From NCBI RefSeq assembly GCF_029227915.1, contig NC_079886.1, positions 20,622,501 through 20,686,500 on the forward strand: a DNA stretch of 64,000 nt, given 5' to 3'. The stretch is from Hydractinia symbiolongicarpus (Eukaryota; Cnidaria; Hydrozoa; Anthoathecata; Hydractiniidae). A model generated the notes under the pieces. That model was not told the DNA's origin. It ran no database searches and saw only the letters and a program-made list of their open reading frames with translations. The position numbers and the translations under genes are program-made. This document shows positions 11,489-21,908 of the stretch, piece after piece. Every line of letters begins with the position of its first letter. Position 1 is the first letter of the stretch.

Positions 11489-11670
11489 TGATTTTTTGAT
11501 TTTTTATTTTTAATTTTTGATTTTTGATTTTCAATTTTTGATTTGTAATTTGTAATTTTCAATTTTTTTCTTCTAAAATATTTGAATTTTAGTTTATAAA
11601 TTTTGAATTTCAAAATAAAAAAGTGTAAAAAAAAATTGGAACCAAAATTTTCATTTTTGATTTTCAATCA
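11489..11670. repeat. T-rich low-complexity tract (TTTTTGATTTT-like)
   Basis: The tract consists of irregular iterations of TTTTTGATTTT, TTTTTAATTTT and TTTTCAATTTT. It creates a Lys/Asn-rich open frame on the minus strand (11281-11667) that has no domain and is not counted as a gene. Confidence 0.7.
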
Positions 11671-11847
11671 AATTGACAATTCTGTTGAACAAGGTGTTAC
11701 AAAATTTTAACTCTCGTTATTCGTTTTTGTTAGTTTCGCGTAATCTAACTTTCTCGCACCTTTTGAAAAGAAATATTCCGCGCACATCAAATATTCGCGC
11801 AGCCAAATCCGCGACAAATCAGTGTGCTTGCGCAACGGTCATTTTAC

Positions 11848-12112
11848 AACCTCGTCCCCAGGGCTCAACTACGCCCAGGGCTTAACTACGCCAATGATAT
11901 TCAGTTTTGATGTATTTCTGCAAGATGTTGGCCCTTCAGCGTAGCATATTGAAGAGAAACAAGAAGCGAGGGACAGAGTATTCGCTGGTTTCAATTTTTT
12001 TGCAACTTGCGACATTTTAATTTCTATTTTCTTGGTCAACCGTGAAGTTCAGTTGTGTAGTAGTTTTACCGGTAGCCAATACGATAAAGAACGCCGCCGA
12101 GCCCTGGGTAAT
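11848..12112. repeat. Foldback element with CCCAGGGCTC / GAGCCCTGGG ends
   Basis: CCTCGTCCCCAGGGCTCAAC near 11850-11869 is answered by GAGCCCTGGG at 12099-12108. The left end carries a second partial copy of its own motif (CCCAGGGCTTAACTACGCC, 11874-11892). A related short element lies at 33604-33677. It is best read as a non-autonomous inverted-repeat element; the transposase family is unknown. Confidence 0.5.
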
Positions 12113-12120
12113 TTTAAAAA

Positions 12121-12243
12121 ATGTGGTTCTGCGTTATGAGTTTCAGATTTTTGCTGCTAATATCAGTATGTTTTAGCCTTTTGAGTGTCAGTTCCGGTAC
12201 ATATAGGAAAAAATTCTCCTTAAGAACATTGACGTCAGCCTAA
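12121..12243 (+). CDS. Small ORF with a signal-peptide-like N-terminus (40 aa)
   Basis: The ORF starts MWFCVMSFRFLLLISVC, continues to SLLSVSSG, and ends TYRKKFSLRTLTSA before a TAA. A hydrophobic core of ~15 residues followed by small residues (SVSSG) is what a secretory signal peptide looks like. It could encode a tiny secreted peptide, or be a first exon with a donor at G|GTACAT near 12195. It lies just after a foldback element and no second exon was found. Chance is a real alternative for so short an ORF. Confidence 0.28.
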   Translation: MWFCVMSFRFLLLISVCFSLLSVSSGTYRKKFSLRTLTSA

Positions 12244-12714
12244 TTTATCAATGTTGTGAAATTACATCAAAATAATTTGTTTGTCGTTTAGCATATAAGA
12301 TATAGTTTCTCGCCTACTTTTAAGTAGAAAAAATGCATGTCAAAATTGCCCCTCACAAACAGACAGACTCGGGGACTATAACGCGATCCATAAAAACTAT
12401 TTTAAAATCCATCTACGGAACACTTTCGGAAACCGGCAAGTCTGAAGATAAACAAACAATAATCGCACAGTGCAGACACTAAAAAGGAAGTTAAGAAAGC
12501 AGGCCGCAATTTAAAAACATATATGGTCGAATAGTAAGGAAATGACACTCTTTTTTAAGGATTTATTGTCATTTATCTTAAGATAATTACATGATAAACT
12601 TCTGAAAGCCGCAATCATAGAATCAAATGATGCTTAGATGTGTATATATAAATAAACCAATCAACATTGCTTCATATTTTGTCAAACATTCTTTTTAAAA
12701 AAATTAAGGTGATA
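12244..12714. other. Intergenic, no gene seen
   Basis: AT-rich sequence between the small ORF and the 3' end of the transporter copy. I see no domain, long frame or clear repeat. Confidence 0.5.
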
Positions 12715-14005
12715 CTAGATAACTGGCACTGGATGTGATAGTGTTTTCTTTCTTAGCATCAGTGCAAATAGAAACAAAATGCATAGCACACATATGACTG
12801 GATATAATTCTTTCATGAAGTCGTAATAGGTATAATTCGACCACATTGCATTGAAATAACGCGAACACTTTCCAAAAATGCCTGATTGTGTGAGAAAGCC
12901 AGTTTGGCGCATATCACAACAGCAAATGTTTGATCACAAAGTAGGAACAAGATTTCACAGATGATCAAAAGTACGATCAGCACATACCATGTAGTGACAG
13001 TTCCATATTTATGATAAAGAAAGAAATATAACGAAGCAGTTAAAATTAATAATAGTAGGCTGAAGATACCAGTGTAGTATATCTGCTTTTCGGACAGTTT
13101 CCAGTAAACAAAAAATACAATGACAGCTGTATTTGCAAACGCAAAACCAACCAGCAATCCGTTCAAAAACTATAGCCAAAATCAAGGGTGGTAAGTACTA
13201 TGATAGGTAAAATTCGAACCATTATCTGCGCAGTGATACCAAAGAAGACTGATAATATCACAATAAGTAAAGCATCAGTAGTTTTTAGTATTTTTTTTAT
13301 TGTTTCTAAAACTGATTCACTAACTGATTCTTCATATATTCTTTCTTCTTTTTTCATACTGTTTGCTTTCATATCGTACTCGCGTGACAAATCATGACAG
13401 AAACATATTATACATAAAGTGATAATAACGCAAACCCAGAACAGGATTGGCCCATTTATATTTGCATATGTAATATGAACTTGTCCAATCTAAAAATCAA
13501 CTTTCGTTAAAAATGTTGAAAAACAAGGACCAACTCCAAAACCGACCATGCAACTTCCATAAAGTAATGGAATGCGCTGCGTTAATTCACCCTCCGTGTA
13601 TGACCTTGCAACTTCAGAAATAATAACAGGTGTCGTGGCCATGCTAAAACCACTTAAGAAACGGCCAAATAGCGGAAAAAGTGGTGAAAAATGAATTGGA
13701 TACAAAAGACTTGCAGATGCATATAAAGAGATAATTGATATTAGGCATACTTTTACTCGCCTTGTTTTGTCCACTATCCTTGACACAACAGGTGGGACAA
13801 GCAAGGATCGGACAAAAAAAGCAGCATTTATTAAACCATACGACAACTTTTCATTTTGCGGCTTAATAACAGTTGGTACGTATATCCACAATGTGGCACT
13901 AATACAGCCAATTTCTAAACCATTGAGAAAGTATAGACACAAGAAAACTGCATATGTTGTGAAGCGTTTCTTTTTCCATTCCTGCATTTTATTTTTAGAA
14001 ATCAT
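12715..14005 (-). pseudogene. MFSD8/CLN7-like major facilitator transporter, broken frame
   Basis: The reading spans 14005-12715 and would give about 430 residues of a multi-pass MFS transporter. MFSD8-type proteins are lysosomal membrane transporters, usually ~500 residues. From the start (MISKNKMQEWKKKRF) it shows LWIYVP after TM1, a family-typical SRIVDKTRR loop, RFLSGFSMATTPVIISE and SGIFGKCSRYF before the last helix. There are three breaks: an in-frame TAG at 13492-13490 (after STFLTKVDF), and two frame changes at T5 runs near 13168 and 12876. Each frame change would be repaired by one extra T. A TTTACAG acceptor just upstream of the ATG suggests a 5' UTR intron, so it is not clearly a retrocopy. 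It could be a pseudogene or a gene with assembly errors. Confidence 0.66.
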
Positions 14006-14277
14006 TTTGATGTGTGTCTGTAAAAGTAAAATATGTGTCTTGGTGAGTTCTTGCTCTCCTGTTTAGTTGAGAAACTTGTTTTGTCAATGCACAGCCATAA
14101 TTTATGCTTACAAATGTTTGTGATCAAACATCTTACAAAGAATAATAATGTTAATTACAATAATTACAAAAATCCCTAGATATCCTTAGAATACGATGCT
14201 AATATACTATAATACACTTATTGTAATGTTTAATTACCATCTCACGCATAATTTATTACAAAATAATTATAAATTAA

Positions 14278-14956
14278 ACTAGTCGTTAAACCGTGGAAAA
14301 TCCACGGGTCGCCCGTCCTTTGTATATCGCATTTCGTGTTTCCGTAACAAAAAGACGCACGAACAGACAGACGGACTACGGCTATTATTAAAGAGAAGAA
14401 GACATCACACAATTAATAATCTCAAATAATTGTGATCGAAATTGCACAATCATCTCCGAGTTTATCAAATTACTACAATGATTTATGCTCGGCTTATATG
14501 ACAAGTATTCTCAAAAAAAATATCATCATATTTTTTTTCTTTTTTAGTTCTTGTTTATCGCACTCACCTAAACGTTTGTGGAATATGTAAATGAGAACAT
14601 AAAAATTTTAACTGTCATTGCCATACACTTATTCATAAATTAAATTCTGTAATGCGGCCTCGACATGAAATTGAGACTAATGCTGTTTCGCGAAAAGTAA
14701 CAAGAAACATGGCGGAGAAAAGCTGTACGAAAAGTTTGAAAGTGTCTCTTGGTAGACAATGTGCAGCATATGGATGTTTTTCACGCGAGTACATTATTGA
14801 TAATCTATATTATAATGCCCGTATACGTCTGTCCGTCCGTCCGTCCGTCTGTCTGTCACGCAAAATGGTAGCTTAACTGCGCAATAGCGAGAAGCACGCA
14901 ATTCGGTATAAAAAGGACGGGCGAACCCGTGGATTTTCCACGGGCTAACGACTAGT
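14278..14956. mobile_element. 679-bp non-autonomous DNA element with palindromic terminal inverted repeats
   Basis: The ends are ACTAGTCGTTA (14278-14288) and TAACGACTAGT (14946-14956). Both termini continue into CCGTGGA-AAA-TCCACGG, itself a small hairpin, and then CGCCCGTCC/GGACGGGCG. The interior has complementary runs ACAGACAGACGGA (left) and TCCGTCTGTCTGT (right, 14829-14855). No transposase is encoded. Fragments of the same family occur at 50217-50330, 53608-53636 and 61284-61390, so it is a dispersed family. The superfamily was not determined. Confidence 0.82.
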
Positions 14957-15834
14957 AAAGTTAGAAAGACTTCTGATATTAGTCTTTTTCAACTGATCAA
15001 GCGCCTAAAACAGTGTAGTGTAACTTGATAAAACGCCAGGATGAAAGAGATGGTTTTAATATCACCACAAACACCGAAATTTGTGAAAAACACTTAGTCC
15101 AAATGTAATACACCTTTTCCGAATTTCATAAATTATGATGATTATGACGTCATCCAAAAATTAAATTATCATGACAAAAATGTTTTTAGAGCAATATAAT
15201 ATTCTGGTTGGATTTTATATAGGTTTGAAGAAAATGATTATTTTGAAAACGAGGCTATTCATAGAAAGCTTGGCTATATGAAGGGTGTGACCGTAACTTT
15301 CAGCTCGGAATTGAGGCACTTAACGAACAGAAATATTAACGAAATTAAGTAATTTGATCTGCCTTTTGCTAAGTAACTTAGGGATAAGAATCTTTTTTAG
15401 TATCGACCTCTTTAATTGAGTTTGACATAATTAGGAAATTCGGGAAAGGTAATTATATGCTGCCAGGTGGCACTAGGAAATGACTTACTACTGGTCCTAA
15501 GCCTACATTATATAGCTAGAATGAGTATGGAGATAAAATCGCCAAGAGAAAGGTACCAACTGCAATACCCTCCCTAAGGAACAAATACAGATCTTCATCT
15601 TCAACTCTTTAAGAGAAGTTAGAACGAAATGATATGGAAAAAGAGATTGGTGAATTAGACATCTTAAGAGACAAAATAGTAAAACTTGAAAGTGATAATA
15701 CACTATTATGTCAAAAAAGTGAAACACCACAAAATACATTGAATGACTGGAAAAACACAACCAAATAATTACAAATTAAAATTGAAGAACAACAAAAGCA
15801 TATCTCACTAGTACCTTCCAGAAAATCTGAAGGT
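14957..15834. other. Intergenic with a short coiled-coil-like coding remnant
   Basis: Mostly AT-rich and featureless. Within it, 15613-15768 (+) is open and reads as a heptad-rich peptide (EKEIGELDILRDKIVKLESD) followed by a stop and further Glu/Gln-rich sequence. It is bounded by in-frame stops on both sides and is probably a fragment of a coiled-coil gene or element ORF. Confidence 0.4.
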
Positions 15835-15952
15835 CTATTGAATATTATAGATTTTATCATGTCATGAAAAAGCGAGTTTATTCTTTTTCGAACCGTAGCC
15901 TAGAATTAAACTCGCTTTTTCATGACATAATAAAATCTGTATTATTCAATAG
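15835..15952. repeat. Foldback element: 46-base arms around a 26-base loop
   Basis: Arm 15835-15880 pairs with 15907-15952 at 43 of 46 positions. The perfectly paired core includes ATGTCATGAAAAAGCGAGTT. The loop is 15881-15906. It would form a long hairpin in RNA or single-stranded DNA and is most likely a miniature inverted-repeat element. Confidence 0.85.
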
Positions 15953-16309
15953 TCACTGAAATATATTAAAACAACAATTTGTACATTATTGATTACTTGA
16001 AAATGGGTGTGTGAACAAAATGCGGAGGTTTAACAAGAACCTTAACTAACCTCTCACGGATGCATACATGAAAAAAGTTACACTAGGCACGAGAACTATA
16101 ACCACTAATCTACAGCGCACAGTAAGTTCTTTTTGCAACACTTAGGTAGATGACAAAACAGAATCACATTTAACTTTTTAATTAATTCAGCGTATATTTG
16201 AGGTAGCTCATCAAAATTGTCGTTTTAGAAAACTAACTTCACACGCTCTCTCAAACTGATATACCAAAACGCCTGCAAGCCTTATCAATACATAGAAACT
16301 ATTTAGACA
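15953..16309. other. Intergenic, no gene seen
   Basis: AT-rich sequence between the foldback element and the 98-bp tandem repeat. I see nothing else in it. Confidence 0.5.
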
Positions 16310-16610
16310 GCTTTGTTCAAGACTGTCTGACTAAAAATATGTTATGCCTACATAGGTTGATTCTACTCCACGGTGAAAGCTTCACGGGATAACCTAGAAC
16401 CAAGACTGGCTGACTTCAGAATTTCTGACTAAAAATAGGTCAGGCCCACATAGGTTGATTCTAGGCCACGGTGAAAGCCTTACGGGATAACTTAGAGCCA
16501 AGACTGACTGACTTTAGATTTTCTGACTAAAAATAGGTCAGGCCCACATAGGTTGATCCTTAGTCAACGGTAAAAGCCTCACGGACCAAGACTGGCTAAC
16601 ACAGGTCAGG
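16310..16610. repeat. Tandem repeat, 98-bp period, about three copies
   Basis: The landmark CTGACTAAAAATA recurs at 16327, 16425 and 16523, an exact 98-base spacing. Each unit also has ACATAGGTTGAT, CACGGTGAAAGC and CAAGACTG.CTGAC in order. The third unit is shortened. No coding potential is seen. Confidence 0.85.
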
Positions 16611-16619
16611 TCAACTTAA

Positions 16620-17760
16620 GTTCATTCAATTCGCGTTATGAGATAGTTAGTAACGAAAAGTAGCGAAAACAAGACGGAATTTCGATCTTCAGATTCCGGG
16701 TAAATTCGGCAGAACTCCATTTCGATCCTCGGCATTTTTTTACTAGGTTGCGTGACAGGGTTGACCTAGTCTAAATCCGCCCCTGGAAAAAGAAAAAAGC
16801 TATACAGGTACTCATGATCTGTCATGATCTGAGAATGTGCGAACCAACACAAGGCGAAACGACATTTCAAGAAAGAGTTACACCATTTCCCACTACATCG
16901 TTTTTGATTTTTAAGCTCTTCTGCTACCCATGAATCAGCAGCTAAACGGCTGACTTAACCTAAATTTGAAAGCACGTGCAAGTGAGCGCTGCTATCCATG
17001 ACAGTCTTAGCGATGAACCAACATTTATAGAGCACGAGGATGTCACAGTCCTAGTTAAACGATTCATTGAACAGCCTGAAAAGAGGAGAAAACTTATCGT
17101 AGAAGACATGGACAGAATGTACCCAAATTCCAAGTCCAAGGACTTTGACATGCTCCCCAAAAAGACTTAGCATGCATGAAACGAGTGGGTAAATCTGGTA
17201 GCCGTGATTGGATTTTACGTCGAAAAAACAAGCGAAACCAGGTGAAATTATATCTATTGTACTTCATTAAGTAGTTTTTAAACTCGCTTTGTTTCTTGGC
17301 AAGTACGACATAAAACATGGTGAAGCGGTACTTTGTAGAGCAAATCGCGTAAGACCATAGTAGAAAAGACCAGAGAAGATCGTGGTTACAAAGAAGGAAT
17401 GAGCTATGACACATTAAAAGTTGAAACGCTTTTACAGCACTCTTTCAAAAAAATCTCCTACTGGCTTCGGCTTAAGTAAAAACGTAGGACACAACCCGTT
17501 GTTACACCGTTTAGCTAAAACAATCACTCAGCAATTTTATTTGGTGGAATAATTTCTTTTCTGCAAAATCCATTATCTGTTTCAGTTCAAACGCATCCAA
17601 AACCTGTCGTTACAAAATATCGAGACTGTCGTCTTATAAATAAACTTTTGACATTTGCAAAGTATTGAGTATAATTCGTAAGAGAAAGACGTGTTTTTTA
17701 TTCTCTCTCTAAAAAATAAAAAATAAAAAACTTTAATTTAACTTTTTATAATAACACATA
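16620..17760. other. Intergenic with one short unassigned coding-like fragment
   Basis: At 16976-17170 (+) a 64-codon frame reads as a charged, coding-looking peptide (for example LVKRFIEQPEKRRKLIVED) but has no ATG start and no domain I recognise. It may be a relic of an element ORF. The remainder, including an A-rich tract just before the LINE, shows no gene. Confidence 0.35.
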
Positions 17761-17793
17761 TTATATTATATTACATAACACAATTATATAAGG

Positions 17794-18529
17794 ATGGCAC
17801 AAAAAGATGTGGTTGATATGAACGTGTCAATTTCTTTGGTTAGAAACATATTTAAAGAAATGTTTGATGAAGATAGAAAAGCACGTGAGACGAGGATTAA
17901 TGAACTGGAAAAGACTTTATTGCAAATAATAAGCTCCAACACAGTTATTATGAACCAAAGACTGGACAAGCTAAATCAAGAACTCGATGACTTAAAGGAA
18001 GAAGTTAAGCTGCTTTCCAAGGAAAAAACAGAAATTGCAGATAGTCTTCAAGTTCACCAAAACATGGTGGATGACAAACTTGAAATTTCCAAAACCCACA
18101 TAAAAACTGGGGATGAAAAGCTGAAGGATTTGAAGGAAAAACTTCGTGAAATGGAGGATAGATCGCGAAGAAATAATCTCCGAATTGATGGTTTGGCAGA
18201 ACATGAGAAAGAAAGTTGGGAAGATTGCAAACAGAAGGTAAAAAATCTTTTGAAACAGAAACTGAATCTGGAAAATATAATAATCGAAAGAATACACAGA
18301 GTTCGACCAATGACGGAAAAAGAAGGTCCCAGAACAAGGAAGCAATATTGATGAATGCAAAGAAGCTTAAAATATTACTGGTATTTATATTTATGAAGAT
18401 TTCTCTGCGGCAACAAGGCTTATCAGAAAGGAGAAATGGATTGAAGTTCAGAGACTTAGGGAACTTGGTAAATATGCAATTTTAAAATATGACAAAGTAT
18501 TTTCTAGGGATTTCAAACCAAAAACATAA
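17794..18529 (+). pseudogene. LINE ORF1, coiled-coil RNA-binding protein, frameshifted
   Basis: It starts MAQKDVVDMNVSISLV. Residues ~20-115 are heptad-rich coiled coil, then comes the family signature RRNNLRIDGL followed by IIERIHRVRPM. The first frame stops at 18349-18351. After a frame change the similarity continues (EAILMNAKKLK, then IRKEKWIEVQRLRELGKYA) to a stop at 18527-18529. Such proteins bind element RNA and form the ribonucleoprotein with the ORF2 product. Confidence 0.75.
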
Positions 18530-18576
18530 ATAAGTTTCCATTACGCAATAAGACAATAGATTTGCTTTTTCACAAG

Positions 18577-21493
18577 ATGGCTGAAACCATAGGAGAAAAT
18601 TTTGAAAAATTAGTTTTCGGAACTTTTAATTCGCAAAGTATCCTCTTAGATAATTCAACAGACCCTGACGTAAATCTAAACAAAACTTTTTTATCAGATA
18701 CAAAGTACTTCACCGTAGATGAAGCAAAACAAAATCTACATCATGAAACTTCTTTTTCTATTTTACATTTTAATATAAGGAGTATAAAAAATAACTTTGA
18801 AAAATTCGTGTCGTGAAGATATTTGGGCAAATTCTCTTTACAGTTTGCCAAATTACTCCTCAAAACATCAAATTAGAGATAAAAGTGTTGCAGGAGGAGT
18901 TAGTATTTTCATTCCCAATTCTCTAATGTCCAAAGTGCGTCCTGAGTTGAGTATTAATAATGAGCATGTTGAATCACTTTCTGTAGAAATAATCAATAAA
19001 GCCACCAAAAACATTATTATTAATGCTGTATACAGGAAACCTGCTGGCGATTATAAACCATTTCATAACTACTTGAAAGATTTACTCAGACCTGCTGTTC
19101 TGAATAATAAACCAATCTATATTGTAGGTGACTTGAACCTAAACTTCTTAGATCACGAAACAAATGCAAAAGTTAAAAAATTTATACATTGTATTTTCGA
19201 AAGAAGTTTTTTCCTCTGGTTAACAAGCCAACTAGAGTAACAAGAAGGAGTGCCACTTTAATTGACCACGTGTTATCTAATATAAATCTAGATGATAAAA
19301 CAAGTGCAGGTATCATAAAGACTGATATCTCGGACCATTTTCCAATTTTTGTGATCACGCGATCTCAGCAAGTGAACCGTAAATCAGACTCGCAAATAAT
19401 ATATAAAAGAAATATAAATGACAAAACAATTGCAATTTTCAAAGAAAAATTAAGTAACGTAGATTGGTCCTATATCAAAAACATAAGTGATGCAAACATA
19501 GCCTACAACGAATTTCTTAAATTATTTCTCTCATTATATGATAAAACATTTCCAATAAAAGAAATAAAAGCAATATCTAAATCTTTACTAAGTCCGTGGA
19601 TGACAAGAGGGCTCATAAAGTCGTCAAAGCGAAAACAAAAATTATACGATAAATTCCTTAAAAAGAGAACTATGTTGAACGAGGATAATTATAAAGCATA
19701 TAAAACCTTATTTGAATCTATTAAACTAAAATCACAAAAACAACACTATGCAAATCGACTAAAACAGTATCAGTTTAACATTAAAAAAACATGGCAAATT
19801 ATTAAAGAAGTTATTGGGAATAAAAAGACAGTAAGTTCATTCCCAAAGAGACTGATTTCAAATGGTGAAAAAATAACAGACGCTAAAACAATAGCTGAAA
19901 TTTTCAATAAATTCTTCGTTAATGTCGGACCTAAACTTGCATCAGCAATTCCTAACACTCAGCGAAAATTTGAAGCGTATATAAACAGAAATCAAGAAAA
20001 CATGAAGCAAGAAACATTGACTGATAAAGAAATAACTGATGCTTTCCTCTCTCTTAAAATTAACAAAAGTCCAGGATATGACGATATCAGTTCTAATGTA
20101 GTTAAGAACTGTCAAGATCAACTATTTGAACCACTAAAACACATTTTTTCGATATCTCTAAAAGAAGGTATTTTTCCCGAGCAACTAAAAATAGCACGAG
20201 TATCTCCAATTTTTAAAACTGGAGACGACTCGTTACCAACAAACTTTAGACCAATATCCGTACTGCCCTGTTTCTCAAAATTACTTGAACGAATCATGTA
20301 CAATAGATTATATAAATTTCTTTTAGAGCATAACATTTTATATGAAAAACAGTTTGGATTTCAACATGCACATGCTACTGAACATACAATTGTCCAACTT
20401 GTTGACCAAATACTCCAGTCATTTAATGAAAATAAATATACAATAGGTGTATTCATAGATTTATCAAAAGCCTTTGACACCGTAGATCACGAAATTCTAA
20501 TAAAAAAACTCGAATCTTATGGTATCAGAAACATATCACTCAATTGGTTTCGTAGTTATTTCTCTCAAAGAAAACAGTTTATAAGCTATGAAAAAGGTAA
20601 CACTGACTATGAACACATACTTTGTGGAGTACCTCAAGGCTCGATATTAGGCCCACTTTTATTTTTAATATACGTAAACGATTTAAAACGAGCTACAAAA
20701 TTGCTCGATCCAATAATGTTTGCAGATGACACGAATTTATTTTACTCTCATAGCAACATAAAGGATTTGTTCGATTCTGTAAATACGGAACTTATCGATA
20801 TAAATGAGTGGTTCCGTGCAAACAAATTGTCTTTAAATATAAAAAAAACGAAATATACTTTTTTTTCACAAATTTAGTAGAAGAGATCACATTCCTTTAA
20901 AACTACCAAAATTAGCAATAAACAATATAGAAATTGAAAGGGAAACAGAAAGTAAGTTCCTTGGAGTAATCCTAGATCAAAATATTACTTGGAATAAACA
21001 TATTGAATTGGTAGAAAACAAAATCTCGAAAAATATTGGTATTCTTTGTAGAGCTAAATCTATTTTGAACCAGATGTGTTTAAAAAACATATACTTCTCA
21101 CTAATTCACTCGTACATAAACTATGCAAACATTGCATGGGCAAGTACACACAGGACCAAATTAAAACCAATTCTGAGCAAACAAAAACAAGCAACTAGGA
21201 TAATTTACCACCAGGATCATGGCACTCACTCAAGGCATTTAAAGGCGCTTAACGTTTATCAAATAAATATCTATCAACACTTAATCTTCATGTTTAAAGT
21301 TAAAAATAAGTTAGCACCACAAACATTCCACAATAGTTTTGAGCTAATAAATCACAATTTTCCGACTAGATTTCGTGAAAATAATCTAAGGCAGCCAAAA
21401 ATTGTTACGCAGCGAACTAGTTTTGCTATATCTAAAAGAGGACCACGTCTATGGAATAACTTTTTAGACAGAGATTTAAAAAAGTTAACATAA
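18577..21493 (+). pseudogene. LINE ORF2, endonuclease plus reverse transcriptase, broken
   Basis: The AP-type endonuclease starts near 18577; FSILHFNIRSIKNNFEKF matches its N-terminal strand. A deletion and stop at ~18816 remove part of the domain. It resumes with GGVSIFIP, YIVGDLNLNFLDH, TLIDHVLSN and DISDHFPIF, with a frame change near 19200-19240. The reverse transcriptase follows: FRPISVLPCFSKLLER, FIDLSKAFDTVDHEIL, GVPQGSILGPLLFL and the catalytic MFADDTNLF. Another frame change in a T-run near 20860-20880 is followed by FLGVILDQNITWNKHI and a C-terminal tail ending at 21493. No RNase H domain is seen. The motif set fits CR1/L2. Confidence 0.9.
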
Positions 21494-21816
21494 TTATGTG
21501 TTTTTAAGCAGTGTGTGAAAAATTTTATTGCGAAATTTGAAAACGAAGTTACTTTCTTTTAAACAACAACAAGGAATAATAACTCTCTACTCTAACGAAA
21601 CATAAGGGGGGGGGGCTTGGTGATAAGGCAAAATTGCTTTCTGCAAGCTCCAGTCAGTCTTTTAAACTTCATCGTATGGTTTGAGATCTTTATTTTACTA
21701 GCTGATGTATGTATATATTTTCTATTTACTTTTAAACGATACGAACTTGTATATATAAACGAACTTGTAACTCTCTTTGACGAAAGAAATACACACTACT
21801 ACTACTACTACTACTA
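21494..21816 (+). other. LINE 3' untranslated region
   Basis: Non-coding sequence after ORF2. It contains a G9 run near 21606-21614 and ends in an ACT/CTA repeat. Confidence 0.6.
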
Positions 21817-21865
21817 TATTACAGTAAATCATATTTATCTTAAGACTTGCTCTAAAGAAAATTTT

Positions 21866-21902
21866 TTCTCTTGACGGTTGACTTAGTCAACCGTCAAGAG
21901 AA
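21866..21902. repeat. Perfect 17-bp inverted repeat with a 3-base loop
   Basis: TTCTCTTGACGGTTGAC (21866-21882) and GTCAACCGTCAAGAGAA (21886-21902) flank TTA. Outside it TAAGACTT (21841-21848) pairs with AAGTCTTA (21901-21908, overlapping the arm), hinting at a slightly longer decayed foldback element just after the LINE. Confidence 0.8.
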
Positions 21903-21908
21903 GTCTTA

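Larger units (their letters stand above)
17761..21816 (+). mobile_element. CR1/L2-type non-LTR retrotransposon (LINE), decayed
   Basis: A coiled-coil ORF1 and an endonuclease/reverse-transcriptase ORF2 lie in the standard order. The 3' end is a simple (ACT)n repeat near 21794-21816, as expected for CR1/L2-like LINEs that end in short tandem repeats rather than poly(A). The boundaries are approximate: no target duplication was identified, and the 5' end is set just before ORF1. Several frameshifts, stops and an endonuclease deletion make it inactive. Confidence 0.85.

Noticed and set aside
11281-11667. 128-residue Lys/Asn-rich minus-strand frame
   Set aside because: It is a product of the T-rich low-complexity tract and has no domain.
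13160-13200. Tiny intron (GTACTTACC to TATAG) instead of a frameshift in the MFSD8-like copy
   Set aside because: It would be only about 30 bases, shorter than any supported intron here, and would delete transmembrane residues. A one-base change in the T run is simpler.
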